Shown here: positions 46,601 to 57,700 of the stretch, piece after piece | How positions within the stretch are numbered: position 1 is the stretch's first letter | Layout: each line of letters opens with the position of its first letter | Origin: Jacaranda mimosifolia | Lineage: Eukaryota; Streptophyta; Magnoliopsida; Lamiales; Bignoniaceae | DNA length: 64,000 nucleotides | Assembly: GCA_018894105.1 (NCBI GenBank) | Contig: CM032131.1 | Coordinates: forward strand, 9,512,501 to 9,576,500 | Reading direction: 5' to 3' | Notes under the pieces: model-generated | Told to the model about the DNA's origin: nothing | The model's input: the letters and a program-made list of their open reading frames with translations, nothing else | Databases searched by the model: none | Program-made: the position numbers and the translations under genes

Positions 46601-47076
46601 ATTTGTATAATATTTGAAGTATTAAAATTTTAACACTTATTTTCTAGCTTTTAATATTTGTAATTAGTTATTAGGTGACTTTGGACGAATAGTTATAAAT
46701 ATTTGAGACAATCTGAAAGAAAGTAGGCCTAAGATACTCGTAAAGGACTCACGTTATTTTGATAGAAATTACTGTTATTAATTAATACTTCATAAAAATA
46801 GAATTCACACTAGTTTAGTTTAGTAATATTAAATATTCGATAAAATTCATAGTACTTTTGGTTTAACTAATATTAAACAATAATAAAAATTCAGACTAGT
46901 TTTAGTTTAACTAATAGTAAACATTTAATCATGTTTATTAGTTTTACTTTAATTAGTACCAGAAATTTCATTAGTGTTCATGCTATTTTTAGCTTGACTA
47001 ATACTACATATTCAATAGAGTGTGTGCTCATTTTATTAATACTTTATATTTTATACCATCATATTTATATATCATG
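46600..47076. other. AT-rich spacer with short imperfect repeats
   Basis: From about 46800 to 47010 a phrase like 'aattcacactagttttagtttaactaatattaaa' recurs four or five times at 45-60-bp spacing with changes. No gene is seen. Confidence 0.5.
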
Positions 47077-47789
47077 TGTTGGAAATATTTAACTTATAGT
47101 TTATACTTGTGCTCGTGTAAGTAATATCATATTAAAATATAACACATATAGAGAAACTGCAACTTCATATTCCGCAACATAATAGAATACAAACTTTAAA
47201 CAACGCATAATATTATACTATATATAATATTAGGAAATTGGAAATAGAAAAGCGAACTAGGGAAAAAATGCAGAAAGCCTACCTGACTGTTAGTGCGAAA
47301 ATATTAAAGAATGTAGAATCGAGGCTTATGTAACACACAATTTACTTTAAGGCTTTATTCATCACCCACTGGTGCACGAAGGTCTTCCAACAAACAGCCT
47401 TCCAAGATACGACGATTCTCTTCACAACTAAAGGTAGCACTTTAATTGATTGTAATTCCTGAACCTTACTAACTTGAAATTCTTTTAATAAAAATATTTA
47501 GTGCAGTGTACTCTTTTTTAGTTAGTTATTCTAGGTTCTAATGCATCCTATTTATAGTTATGCTGTGTAGCTTGTCTAACGAGACATGATTCTTTATTAA
47601 GAATCATAATTCTTCTCAAGGACATAGTTACAGGATGAAACTACAAGATACAATCCTTTAACTAAGAATTGCAGCTCTATTCAAAAGCTAGGAGCTCAAA
47701 AGTTACACCTGTCCTTTTGTATAGATGTGTTAATTAAGATAAATTAAAAAAAATTCTTTATTTGACACATCGACAACCTCTTTTCTTTT

Positions 47790-48470
47790 TTAATATAGAA
47801 CAAACTCATTCTATCCATTATAATGTCCTTATTTATTTCCACTTTAAACTCAATTTTTTAATTAAATTATTTAATTTTGGTGTATAACTATTCTACGAGC
47901 ACCTCCCCAACGAGATAAAATCTTTGGTATAGATTTTTAATCTATGAAATGACCTTTAATTTTATACCAAATTAGGGTTTTAAAACATACCCAAATTTCA
48001 TAATCCCCACATGAATTAGAAAATTGTCTTGTAAGATCTTACATATAAATGCAAACATACAAAAGAGTTTCATCTTAAGTAATACTGTATCAGGAGAGAA
48101 AGCTTTTATGTTGAACCTTCCTTAGTGAGAAATATTGGATGCACTCGCTAATCAATGAACGTGGTATCTTGAACTGGTTGGCTTTTGTGTACACCAAGAC
48201 AATAGAACTTCACATAGAATCGCTCAATAGTTAGTACTACGATTCAAACGTTGTGTTCATTTTGGCCCTGAACAACTGTTGGTATTCATGAGTTCTCTCT
48301 GAGAATTTAGCCTTGAAATTTGTCATATGATAGGCCCAGTTCTTACTCATATAGGTGGCTTCCTGTTAAGAGGTTCCTGCTACACCCTCACTTAAAAATT
48401 CGAGATATAAGAGCTATTAAAAGCAATCCTTAACCTCATACTTTTACAAGTGGCACTATCTACTTATCAT
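47790..48470. other. non-coding part of the minus-strand copia element
   Basis: Lies between the possible LTR and the RNase H remnant. It reads with many stops in all frames and no motif was recognised. Confidence 0.4.
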
Positions 48471-48479
48471 AAGAATAAT

Positions 48480-50420
48480 ATGAGGCTTTGACTTCCATAG
48501 TGCTTGCATGTCAAGCCACGACAACTTATTTTTCCCTTTGAATCTATTTCTTAGGATCTCTAGTCACATAGGTAGGGTTCCCATTATGGTGTCTTAGTTA
48601 TTTCATAGGCTTGAGTCCCATTCCCTTCGATAATTATCAATTTGCCCTCTATTTGAACTTTTTGTGGCGGATTCGCAATGTTATCTTTTGACTTCATATA
48701 GTTGATAGAGATAATTCCATTAAAGGGCAATTGCTAATAGTATTATGTCTATGAAGTATATGTCAAGACTTACAATTATATATACTAATCTGTGCCATTC
48801 CAATTGCAGATTGCAAATCACTAGCACAAGTTTATGTTAATTTGAAATGTTATCCAAGAACTAACACAGTCATTTTACTCCTTCACTTGCCTTATAAACA
48901 CATATCCACTTAAGGACTGGTTTTACTAGAATTTGATATCTAATCATTATATTCCTCAATTGCATTTGGCTTGATATCTTGTGTAACACAATCAATAGTT
49001 TGAGGTATGTTTCAAGTACCTTACAACTCTAGTCTTGTTCAATTCATGTTTTAGATATATAAGGATCCAAATTATGCACGTATATTCTAATTGAGCCTTT
49101 GCTTCATTCTTGTTCTTGGTAAGTCATGGATTTATATCCATAGGAGTCTTCACATAACTACTTTCATGTTTTTCATATAGAAGTAGCTATTTAGCAATTT
49201 CGTCATTGCTTTGATTATGCCATTGTTGCTTTTCATAATTAGCATATCGTCTACATATAGACACAGAATGATATATTAGAAGTGGTGGCCTTGACACATA
49301 CACATTTGTTGCATTCATTGATCTTAAAGCCATTTGCAAATATGACTTAAACAAATTTCACATGCTACTATTTAGGTTCTGGTTTTAAGTCATATAATAA
49401 CTTTATGAACTTACACACTTTTTTCTCTTATCTTAGAACAATAATCCCTTATGGTTATTTTATATAGATTTCCTTATCTGGATCACCATTTAAAAATATT
49501 ATTTTGATATCCATTTGATAAATGTCAACATTATTGATAGCTACAAATGCAATCAACAACATAATAGATGCTGTCTTAGTTATTGGCGAATAAGTGTCAA
49601 AGTAATCAAAACATTCTTTTGTCTACATACTTTGATTGCTAATCTCACCTTGTATTTTTCTATTGTACCGTCTGCTTTTATCTTCATCTTGAAAATCTTT
49701 TCACACCATAAAGGTTTATTTCCAAGAAGAAGATCTACCGATTTCCACGTATAGTTTTATATGATTGATTTAATTTTGCTATTTGTTGTTTCTCTCCATA
49801 ATGGAGCTTCTAATGTTGCCTTTGCTTCAAAGAAGGTTCACAGCTCATCTTCTAGCATATAAGTAAAGAGGTAGGGTCTAAAGGACATAAATGTTCTAGC
49901 CCTCCTACTATATCTAGGTTCATTTTCATCTTTGTTCGATTCTTAGACTTCTCAAGGTCTCTTAATCGATGGTTTCCCTTCTTCTTTTCTAGAAAACACA
50001 TCTTCAAGGAAGCTTGTATTCCTTAACTTGATGATTTGTGCACAATGAATCTATATGCTGCATTATATTGTACATTTGCAATGAAGATTCCATCAATTAT
50101 TTTAGGTCCTACATTGATCATGTTAGGAGGTGAAACTCCTACCTTGACTAGACACCCCAATACTTAAAGATATTAGAGGAAGGTAGATAACCTTTCGATA
50201 CTTCATAAGGTGTCTTTTCTTTATTTTTCCAATAGACCACAATTAATATTGCCTCCCCTATATTTTTTTAGGTGTTTCTGCATTAATCAACATAGCACCT
50301 ATCATTTCTTTCGAAGTTTGATTCTTATGCTTTGCTATGGCGTTTGATTACAATACACATAGAGCAGTTATACTTCATGGATTCTTCCATGTTCACTATT
50401 TAGCCAATACTCTTCCAATG
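48480..50420 (-). pseudogene. copia pol remnant (integrase end, RT, RNase H)
   Basis: The minus strand shows the post-integrase block EKTPYEVSKGYLPSSNIFKY continuing WGCLVKVGV and AAYRFIVHKS (50050-50225). It also shows the RT catalytic box VYVDDMLIM, with YVDD at 49246-49257 preserved. Between them are stops and frameshifts. The upstream integrase core (HHCC and D,D,E residues) is not clearly readable. 'KTPYE', 'YWGCLVKV' and 'YVDDMLI' place it in the Tork-like branch of Ty1/copia. It cannot give a protein. Confidence 0.78.
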
Positions 50421-50879
50421 GAAAACATCTTCCCCATGTCTATTACCTTGGAATACTTTTATTTTCTTTCTAGGTTGCTTATCAACCTCAACTTTTTAAT
50501 ATTTAAATACTTCCAATGCCTTATTTTCACTTGAAAATAGATAAATATTATAATACCTTGTGCAATAACTAATGAAAGTTATAAAGCAATTCGGCTATAG
50601 ATTACACAATCGAGCTTGATGAGTTCCATATATAATGTTTCATTCTCTATACTATGATAAGTGTAAACAACCATCAATTAAATCATATATATTAAGTGGC
50701 TCTAGTATCCACTTATCATTGCTTGAGATTATCCACGAAGTTCACTTATGATATAATAGTTGACATATTCATGTCATCATTCCACCATTAAACGTGGTTA
50801 ACTTATGCCACATTTACCTTGGCCTTATAGTAGTTACCACTAGTTCTCTTTTCACTAGTATGGATTACTTCCTCTATCC

Positions 50880-51250
50880 TTAGTCTCACAATCGAGTCTT
50901 CGAGGCTCATACCTTTACACTTATGCTTGAGATAATTCTTGAACTCCTTTTGACCAAAGGGTAATTTTTTTTTTCCACTAATGTAGCCACTTGTAAGGTT
51001 CTTAAGTATTATCCCTTAAATACCTAAATTGTGCAAGATTAGTTAGAACTCATTGAATAGAGATATCATAAACTTAGAATCCACTATTGAAACTTTATGA
51101 ACTTATCATAAATGAGTTCCTTTGTGTTGGTATCGTTAGTTTTATGCTTCATTTCAAGTGATTCTCACAATGTCTTCACATTCTCAATAAGATTGTAAAT
51201 AGTGCACAAGGCATTATCTAGTATGATGAGGTCATGTTTTGTCTTTATTT
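50880..51250 (-). pseudogene. copia gag remnant
   Basis: The minus strand reads ESLEMKHKTNDTNTKELIYD, LQVATLVEK then a block corresponding to 'LP..WK.FKNYLKHKRKEMS.EDLI.RLRIEE' (SSRIISSISVK... in the shifted frame, then ASKTRL). This is the UBN2/copia-type gag signature, with at least four stops or shifts. Confidence 0.7.
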
Positions 51251-51340
51251 TTTTTTATAGAGGAAGCTTAAATACCTCATGTATCAAGTATAGTTACAAT
51301 ATGCATATGTGGATTTTTAACAGGTGTTGGTGGATCCCTC

Positions 51341-52088
51341 ACATAGGAACCTATCAAAGTCAAGGGTGGTAAATGCATGATGCACCACCTTGAAATTAAT
51401 TCCTATTAAACTTTTCTAATTTTTCAGCCGTCCAACTAGTACAAGAAGAGAAGCAGGAGAAATTGGAATGATCCAAACTCCACCACCAATGCCACTTGCC
51501 TTGGACTCAACATTTGCAGCAATACTTGCCTCAGTAATTGCAAACTACAATTTAATCTTTAATGAGCAATGCATACCCCTAATAAATATTTGAATTGAAA
51601 AACTTTTCAAACTCCACAAAGCTTTGGAATCTTTAGCACAAATGAAATTACTTTGAAAGGATATAGATAAAGAATTTTTGCACATATGGTAGTAGATTTT
51701 AGGATATTTTAAAGTAAATACAAATTGTCACAATAAGAATTATTTCTTTTACCTTAAAGTATAACACTTAAAAGTAGCAAGTAATACATAATAACATCAT
51801 TTTTAGTATGTCCAATAGGACTTGACACGTTTTAACTTCAAACTATATCGTTTGTTTGTACCTTTACTTAAAAAAAACATGCTATAATAGAATACTAAGG
51901 TAATACTCAAACAAACAAAATCAATCTTAGAATATATTGAAATCAGAATCTTTAACAAGCAAAATTTAAGATTGGATTATATGCATATTTTGTATTTGTG
52001 GAAACATGAAGCTTTTAGTCTAATCATAATATACTTTGAAGCAAAATATCCAACTACACATCAAGTGTTAAATAATTATAATAAAGTT
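51341..52088. other. AT-rich stretch, possible 5' LTR of the minus-strand copia element
   Basis: No gene is seen. It lies where the 5' LTR of the minus-strand copia element would be expected, but no similarity to 47077-47770 is obvious. Confidence 0.35.
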
Positions 52089-52644
52089 TGTGAGTGATTA
52101 TAAGCTTAAGAAGGGGATGAATTAGGCTTAAGGGATTTTAATGCAGCGGAAGTTTATAACTCAAAATACTTTTTGGCCTTACAAAATAATTTAAGTCTTT
52201 TGCAGAAAATAGTTTTAGTTACTGACTAGAATTTGTAAGTACCAGTTAAGATACCAGTCAGACCGGTGAAAAATAAAGCAGTAAAATAGAAGTAAAATGA
52301 CATTGGTATTTATAGAGATTCGGCAAACCTACTCCTCTACCTAACTTTTTATTTAGGATTTTGAACATGTCAAATAAATTAAGATGTAAGAATGTTTTAC
52401 CAGTAAGTACAACAATTTGACATAATAAAACATAATAAAAATAAAAGGATTAGAAACAACCTAGTAGGGTGAAAACCAAATCTTTGCAAAGAGTTAAACC
52501 GGAATCCTAGACGGGATAAAGCAGATTCCAGAATTATGTAATCGGTTACTTTTTGAATAGGCTAGGGGGATCAGTTTCTAGATTCATTTGCACAACCTTT
52601 ATGGACTGAAGCACAAGTTGTTGCCATTCTGTACGACAAGCTCT
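52089..52644 (-). repeat. partial SIRE-type LTR, reversed
   Basis: Reverse complement of about 40290-40824: it starts TGTGAGTGATTATAAGC (complement of the LTR end) and shares GGGATTTTAATGCAGCGGAA and the TTTTTGGCC word. It stops abruptly at 52644, where a family X LTR begins in the middle of the sequence corresponding to about 40290. The remainder would be to the right of 64000. Confidence 0.85.
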
Positions 52645-53123
52645 TATTGGAATAGTGCCCCACAATCGAATTAGACTGGCATGTAAACAATTTCACTAGT
52701 GATATGATCTTGATTGAATGACATTTCTTAAATGGCTATCTTCATTTTATGCTCATATTTACTTCACTGGCATTTGGTTGAAGTCCTTAGATTACATAAG
52801 ACTATGGGACTTGGTCACGTACTGGGTGGTGATCATGAAACAAGTCTTATACAATTGTGATCTTAAATCTTCCAAGTCGTAGGATCTTATGAGATAGCGC
52901 ATCTAAAATTTGGATAGACTTGCACTAATGATGCATAAATCCAAGGGTTGGATACTGGTCCATTTCATGAGCAAGGCCATATGTGATAGGGGTGCATGTT
53001 AGTAGGTTAGGTCATTGTTAGAGAACAAGTTCACTGAAGGCCTGCCTAGAGAATCCACTAGATAGCTAAAGAGGCAAGTTGATAGTGGCAAGTTCTCCAG
53101 CTTATGCTAGTACATATAATTAG
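52645..53123 (+). repeat. older family X LTR, left part
   Basis: Starts TATTGGAATAG at 52645 and follows the family X LTR sequence for about 480 bp to GTACATATAATTAG, where the full-length element at 53124 interrupts it. The right part resumes at 63045. Confidence 0.88.
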
Positions 53124-55350
53124 TGTTGGAATAGTGTTCTACAAGCCAATCAGATTGGCCTTATAAAAACTATTTCCTTGTAAAACAATCTTGATTGAAT
53201 AATATCCTTTATATATGACCACCTTCATCTTACGCTTTATATTACTTCACTTGCATTTGGATGAAGCCCTTAGATCACACATGACTATGGGACTTGGTCA
53301 ATTCACTAGGTGGTGATCATGGAATAAGTTTTACACGATCGTGATCTTAAATCTTTCAAGTCATAGGATCTTATGAGACGAGACATCTAAGATCTGGCTA
53401 GACTTGCACTAACGATGCATAAATCCAAGAGTTGGATATTGCTCCATTCCATGAGCGACTGTATGAGATACGGGTGCATGTTAGTGGGTGCTTGTTGGAG
53501 AACAAGGTACTGAAGACCCTCCGGAGAATCTACTAGATAATCGTAGTGGCAAGTCAGTAGTGGTTAATTCTCCCACTTACGTTAGTGCATATTATTAGTC
53601 CTCTGACCTGAGGATCCATGGTAACCTTGTGTCCGGTCCTCAAGCTTTGACTCTTCCTTGACCACTTCGCAGGTCTTTCGGGTTGAGATTGGGTATGAGC
53701 TATTTGGCATGGAGGTTTATGAGATCAAGATGGAATTCGACTTCTCGCTTTTGTGAAGGGTGAGTGCATCTCCTATGTGTTCTATAATGATCGATTCCTA
53801 GAAATCCTTGCGCAAGGAGGTGTGGCAATTTGGAAAAGGAGTTTTCAAAAGGTGACGTTACACAAGGGAATCGAACATTAAGAGTAGAGACATAGTATCA
53901 AGGCTATTAGGGAGCCGACAAATATCTTGTGTTATGCCTCTTTCTGGAGATAGGAGACGGATGGACTATATTTGCATGGTACGCATAGAGCTATGATGGT
54001 TCTCTAGAATATTTATTTTGGCCAATTAGTTGGGCTCTATGGGCTTGAGGTTGGACATCGACCATGGAGATTGGTTACTCTTCAATTAATAAGATTAATT
54101 GAATTAAGTCAATTAGTTTAAAAGGAGTTTTAAACTAAAATGAATATATGATATTCAAAATTCACAAAGAGTTGTGAGCCCATGTCCAATGAATGGTAGA
54201 ACCTATTGAGTTACACACAAAAACCAATTAGCTTCCAAAATTGTTAGAGCAATTTTCTAAGTGTTAGAAAAGTCACCTTTCGGTGATCGATTTTCAAGGA
54301 TCCAATTTAACGGTTAATTTTGGTTTAATTAATTTAAGTGTTAAATTAATCAACTAATTTAAAGAGTTAAATTAGATCAATAATTAAGGCGTTAATTATT
54401 TGGTACCATGTTGACCCTCAATTGGTCAAGTTCTCTAATTTGAGCTTGTTTGATTTAAGAGTTAAATTAAAGGTTAATTAATTAAATTAAAGTGTTTAAT
54501 TTAATTAATGAGAAGAATAATTGTTGGAGGGAAAATTTAAATGAAGTTTTCATTTAAATTAGCATCTTAATTAATTTGGAATTAGATTCCAAATGTAATT
54601 GAAAAGCACATAAAATTCAAATAAGACTTGAATTTGAATTTGCTAACTTGGCATGCCACTTGGGCGGTCACCTTGAGGAAGGTGTGATGCCAACTAGCAT
54701 TACACCTTCCATCCTCTATATATAGATATAGAGGGTAAGTAAATTTAGCCATCACATTGCTGAAAAGTGTGAAGATAAGATTCTTTGCATTCACTCCAAA
54801 AACTCTCTCTCTCTATACATTGCATCATGTGTTGAAGCTTTGCATCCGTTCTTCTTCCCAACCTAAATATTGGACTCCTCTACCTCATTTTATCCTCTCT
54901 AACTCCATCTTCTAGTGAGGGAAAATTGGAAGATTGATTGGTGTGTGGATCATACCAATAGAGGCAAGGTACTTGGCTTGCTCGGTCTTGGAGATCCACC
55001 TGCAGTAGCTTTCGGTTGGAGAATTTTTCTACAGAGATCCCAAAGGCTTTTTACTCCAATTTGTTCATAGTAGCTTCCTAAATGTGTGGAGGTGGTCCAA
55101 ATTTAATTTGGTGATTTTTGGAGCAGTATAATCGAGATAAAGATTGCCATCTTTTTGCCGTGCTGATTCCGGACAGTTTCTGGATCCAAGAGAGGTAGTT
55201 GATCTTCTGCTTGTTTTGAGCTACATAAGGTAATTCTTCTTCCTATTCCAGATCTATAGCATGACTAGATCCTTGGTTGCTTGAGTAGCTTAGTTTTTTT
55301 CAAGCTTATGAAGTTTTGATTTGTGGATCCTAACGCTATTCTTGCTTTCA
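53124..55350 (+). repeat. left LTR of family X element
   Basis: TGTTGGAATAG...TTGCTTTCA. The U3 part is at 53124 to about 54715. An AT-rich stretch with repeated AGTTAA/TTAATT words is at about 54310-54520. Confidence 0.93.
54715..54725 (+). promoter_or_regulatory. TATA box of family X LTR promoter
   Basis: TCTATATATAG stands in the LTR after a conserved ACACCTTCCATCC. The same position is TATA-like in the other copies (62395-62405; the (AT)n run at 27245; 37027-37040 reversed). Transcription of the element would start about 30 bp downstream, which defines R. Confidence 0.6.
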
Positions 55351-55352
55351 AG

Positions 55353-55364
55353 TGGTATCAGAGC
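55353..55364 (+). other. primer-binding site of family X element (initiator tRNA-Met)
   Basis: TGGTATCAGAGC, the standard Ty1/copia PBS, begins two bases after the LTR end. Confidence 0.93.
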
Positions 55365-56898
55365 CTTTTTCATGCTATGTTTTGGATTATTGTTTGATTG
55401 ATTCATGTGATGAATTGATAAATATCACCAAATACTTGATCCAAGTGATGGATTGGAGTGTTTGGTTGATGATGCTTGTGGCTCTATTGCTTGATGAATT
55501 GAAAGCATGCTTTTATGTGTTTAAGTGTTGATTCATGTTTTAGTATGTTTCAATTCATAGTGATAAATGTTGAATGTTGATTTAACATTTATAGATGTTA
55601 TATGGCGGTATAGCATGTTGATATTTGATCAAAAAAGTTTTTGTCATTTTTAGATCTAATTTGATTGGAATTGTATTGGAAAATTTTGAAGAATATGATT
55701 CTAGCTTTTTCTAATTTTTGAAGGCATGATTGAGTACTTGAATTTCCTTCTTTTAATAGAGGTTTTAAATTTAGAAATTCATCTATAATGTGCGTTTTAA
55801 TGTTGGGAACATGTGCTAAAACTATTGGTGAATGAAAGTTGAGTGGAAAATGGCTTGACACACTTTGAAACCCCAAAACAGGGGGTTGCTGAGCGCTGGC
55901 CGAGCGTCGCGCGCCTAGGTTGGGCGGCAGCCCCTGTTTTGAGTTTTGGTGAGTCTTGAGCCCCTTTTTCCAACTCTTTGTGTGCTTGAAATATTTTTGC
56001 ACCACACATAGTAGATGCACAAATGTTGTGTTAGTTCTCAAAATAATGTTTGACATTTTTTAATGCCTTTGAAAATTGGTTAAAGTTTATCTTCCAATTA
56101 AAGCATAAATGTTATGCTTGTTCAATTACTTGTTTATGAGATAAGCATTTAATTGTTAGACTTAATTGTTAATCATAGATTTATTTATATTCATTTAATT
56201 GTTAAATGGATGATGAATGAATAGGGATGATCATGAGCCTTTAATATTGATTTTAATTGTTTTAAGTTGTTGAAATGGGTTGTATTAAATTGAGGCTTGC
56301 ATGAGTCTTTATTTCTACCTTGTAAATGTTATGAGAGTAGAATCACTAGGAGTGAGGTTTTCATATTCTTGTAAATGTTGCATGGAGTAATAGAGACCAA
56401 TGGAGGCATGGAGGCTTTTGAAGACCCATGAATGTATAGGATACAATTATGTAATAGCTAGATTTAATAAACCCACCTAAAATCAACTAGGTGGTGCACC
56501 TATAGCTCTAAGTGCACCACTTGGTTAGGCTCATGGTCATCCCACCCTAGGAGGATGCTAGGCGCATTTACTTATTTATACTTTCCATATCCTATTGATG
56601 TATGAGATTCATGTTTAGGATCTAGAAAACCTAAATAAGAAGATTAAAAAAATGGTGAGATCTTTGCAAGCAAAAACCCTCAACTTATAGTGTTTAAGTG
56701 CTTTTCAAATATTAAGTCAAAATGGATACAAATTAAAAGAGTTTTAATTAATCCAAGCCTTCTTGGGGGTGAAGATTTGATAAAATAGTGGGAGGAAAAC
56801 ATGCTTGAAAGACCATGAACATGTTTTTAATATCAAACTTAATCATATGTTTATACTCTTTTTTCGCCTCTTGTATATTTTTGAAATCTTCAAACAAA
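55365..56898 (+). other. untranslated leader of family X element
   Basis: About 1.5 kb lies between PBS and gag with no coding signal on the sense strand. It is AT-rich except for a GC-rich hairpin at 55874-55941. Antisense open frames of up to 152 codons are not supported. Confidence 0.6.
55874..55941 (+). promoter_or_regulatory. GC-rich inverted repeat (hairpin) in the leader
   Basis: The arm CAAAACAGGGGGTTGCTG (55874-55891) pairs with CGGCAGCCCCTGTTTTG (55925-55941), around a very GC-rich loop containing GAGCGCTGGC and GTCGCGCGCC. It lies between PBS and gag, where retroelements keep dimerisation/packaging signals. Function is inferred from position only. Confidence 0.5.
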
Positions 56899-57700
56899 AT
56901 GGCTAAAAATCCACTGGAAACCAATAAACTAACCGGGCTAAACTTCCAAGATTAGTTAAGAAACCTTAAAATCATTATTGACTTTGAAAAGCAGACTTAC
57001 ATCCTTGATTAAAATCCCGTGGACACACTTGGTGATGACGCCATCTACGCACAACATGAAATGTTCACAAAATTTGTAGATGATGATCTACAAGTGAGGT
57101 GTGTCATGATAGCATCTATGTCCAACGAGCTCCAAAATACTCATGGGCACATGAAACATGCTCGAGAGATCTTTGTACACTTGCACGAGTTGTATGGTGT
57201 ACAAAGTAACACGAAAGGTTTGCTTTGTCTAAAGAGCTCTTGAGGGCAAAGATGAGTGAAGGGTCTAATGTCCATGATCACGGCCTCAAGATGATAGGAC
57301 TCATTGAGAAGCTTGGATAGTTAGATGTGGTTATGGACAACGACCTTTACATGGATTTGATCCTACAGTCATTACCACCATCATATGATCAATTTATCAT
57401 GAATTTCAAAATGTCCAAGCAAGATGTTACGATTAATAAATTGATCAATATGCTTGCAACTATGGAGGCAACTATGAGAAAGGAGAAGCCCCTTATGCTT
57501 GCATCCTCCTCCAAGTCAAAGGGCCCTAGGCGTCCTAGAAAGGGAGGTAAGAGGAAGAAAAGTTCTTTCTCGTAAGGGAAGCAACCCAAGAAGAGTTTCG
57601 GGAAGGTTAAGAAGAAGGTTAGAACTGAAGCTAGTGGTTTCCATTGTGGCAAAAAAGGGCATTGGAAAAGAAATTGCAAAGCTTACCTTGCAACCCTTGA
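56899..57700 (+). pseudogene. copia gag of family X element (broken)
   Basis: ATG 56899 starts MAKNPLETNKLTGLNFQD, followed by TAG (56953-56955) where Trp is usual (YxxWLR), and a TAA at 57010-57012. The frame is then open at 57019-57243 (QVRCVMIASMSNELQ, then HELYGV). After a frameshift it continues 57327-57575 with LILQSLPPSYDQFIMNFKMS, the UBN2-type gag core. A basic segment leads to the zinc knuckle FHCGKKGHWKRNC (about 57640-57678), whose first Cys is missing (Gly instead). The protein would be the capsid/nucleocapsid. Confidence 0.9.

Larger units (their letters stand above)
47077..51340 (-). mobile_element. decayed Ty1/copia element on minus strand (Tork-like lineage)
   Basis: Minus-strand homology in the order gag (about 50880-51250), integrase C-terminal part (50050-50420), RT (49170-49300) and RNase H-like remnants (about 48480-48800) defines a copia element. 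A possible LTR at the low end runs from about 47077 (TGTTGGAAAT) to about 47770 (TTGACACA), followed by a pyrimidine run at 47775-47790 that could be the polypurine tract on the other strand. No matching 5' LTR, PBS or TSD was found, so the borders are provisional. Confidence 0.65.

Noticed and set aside
52645..53123. Separate solo LTR next to the full-length element
   Set aside because: Its continuation is found exactly at 63045 and ATTAG is duplicated, so it is the left half of an interrupted LTR.
55598..56056. 152-codon minus-strand open frame in the family X leader
   Set aside because: Antisense to a non-coding leader; composition follows the GC-rich hairpin and AT-rich flanks, with no recognisable domain.
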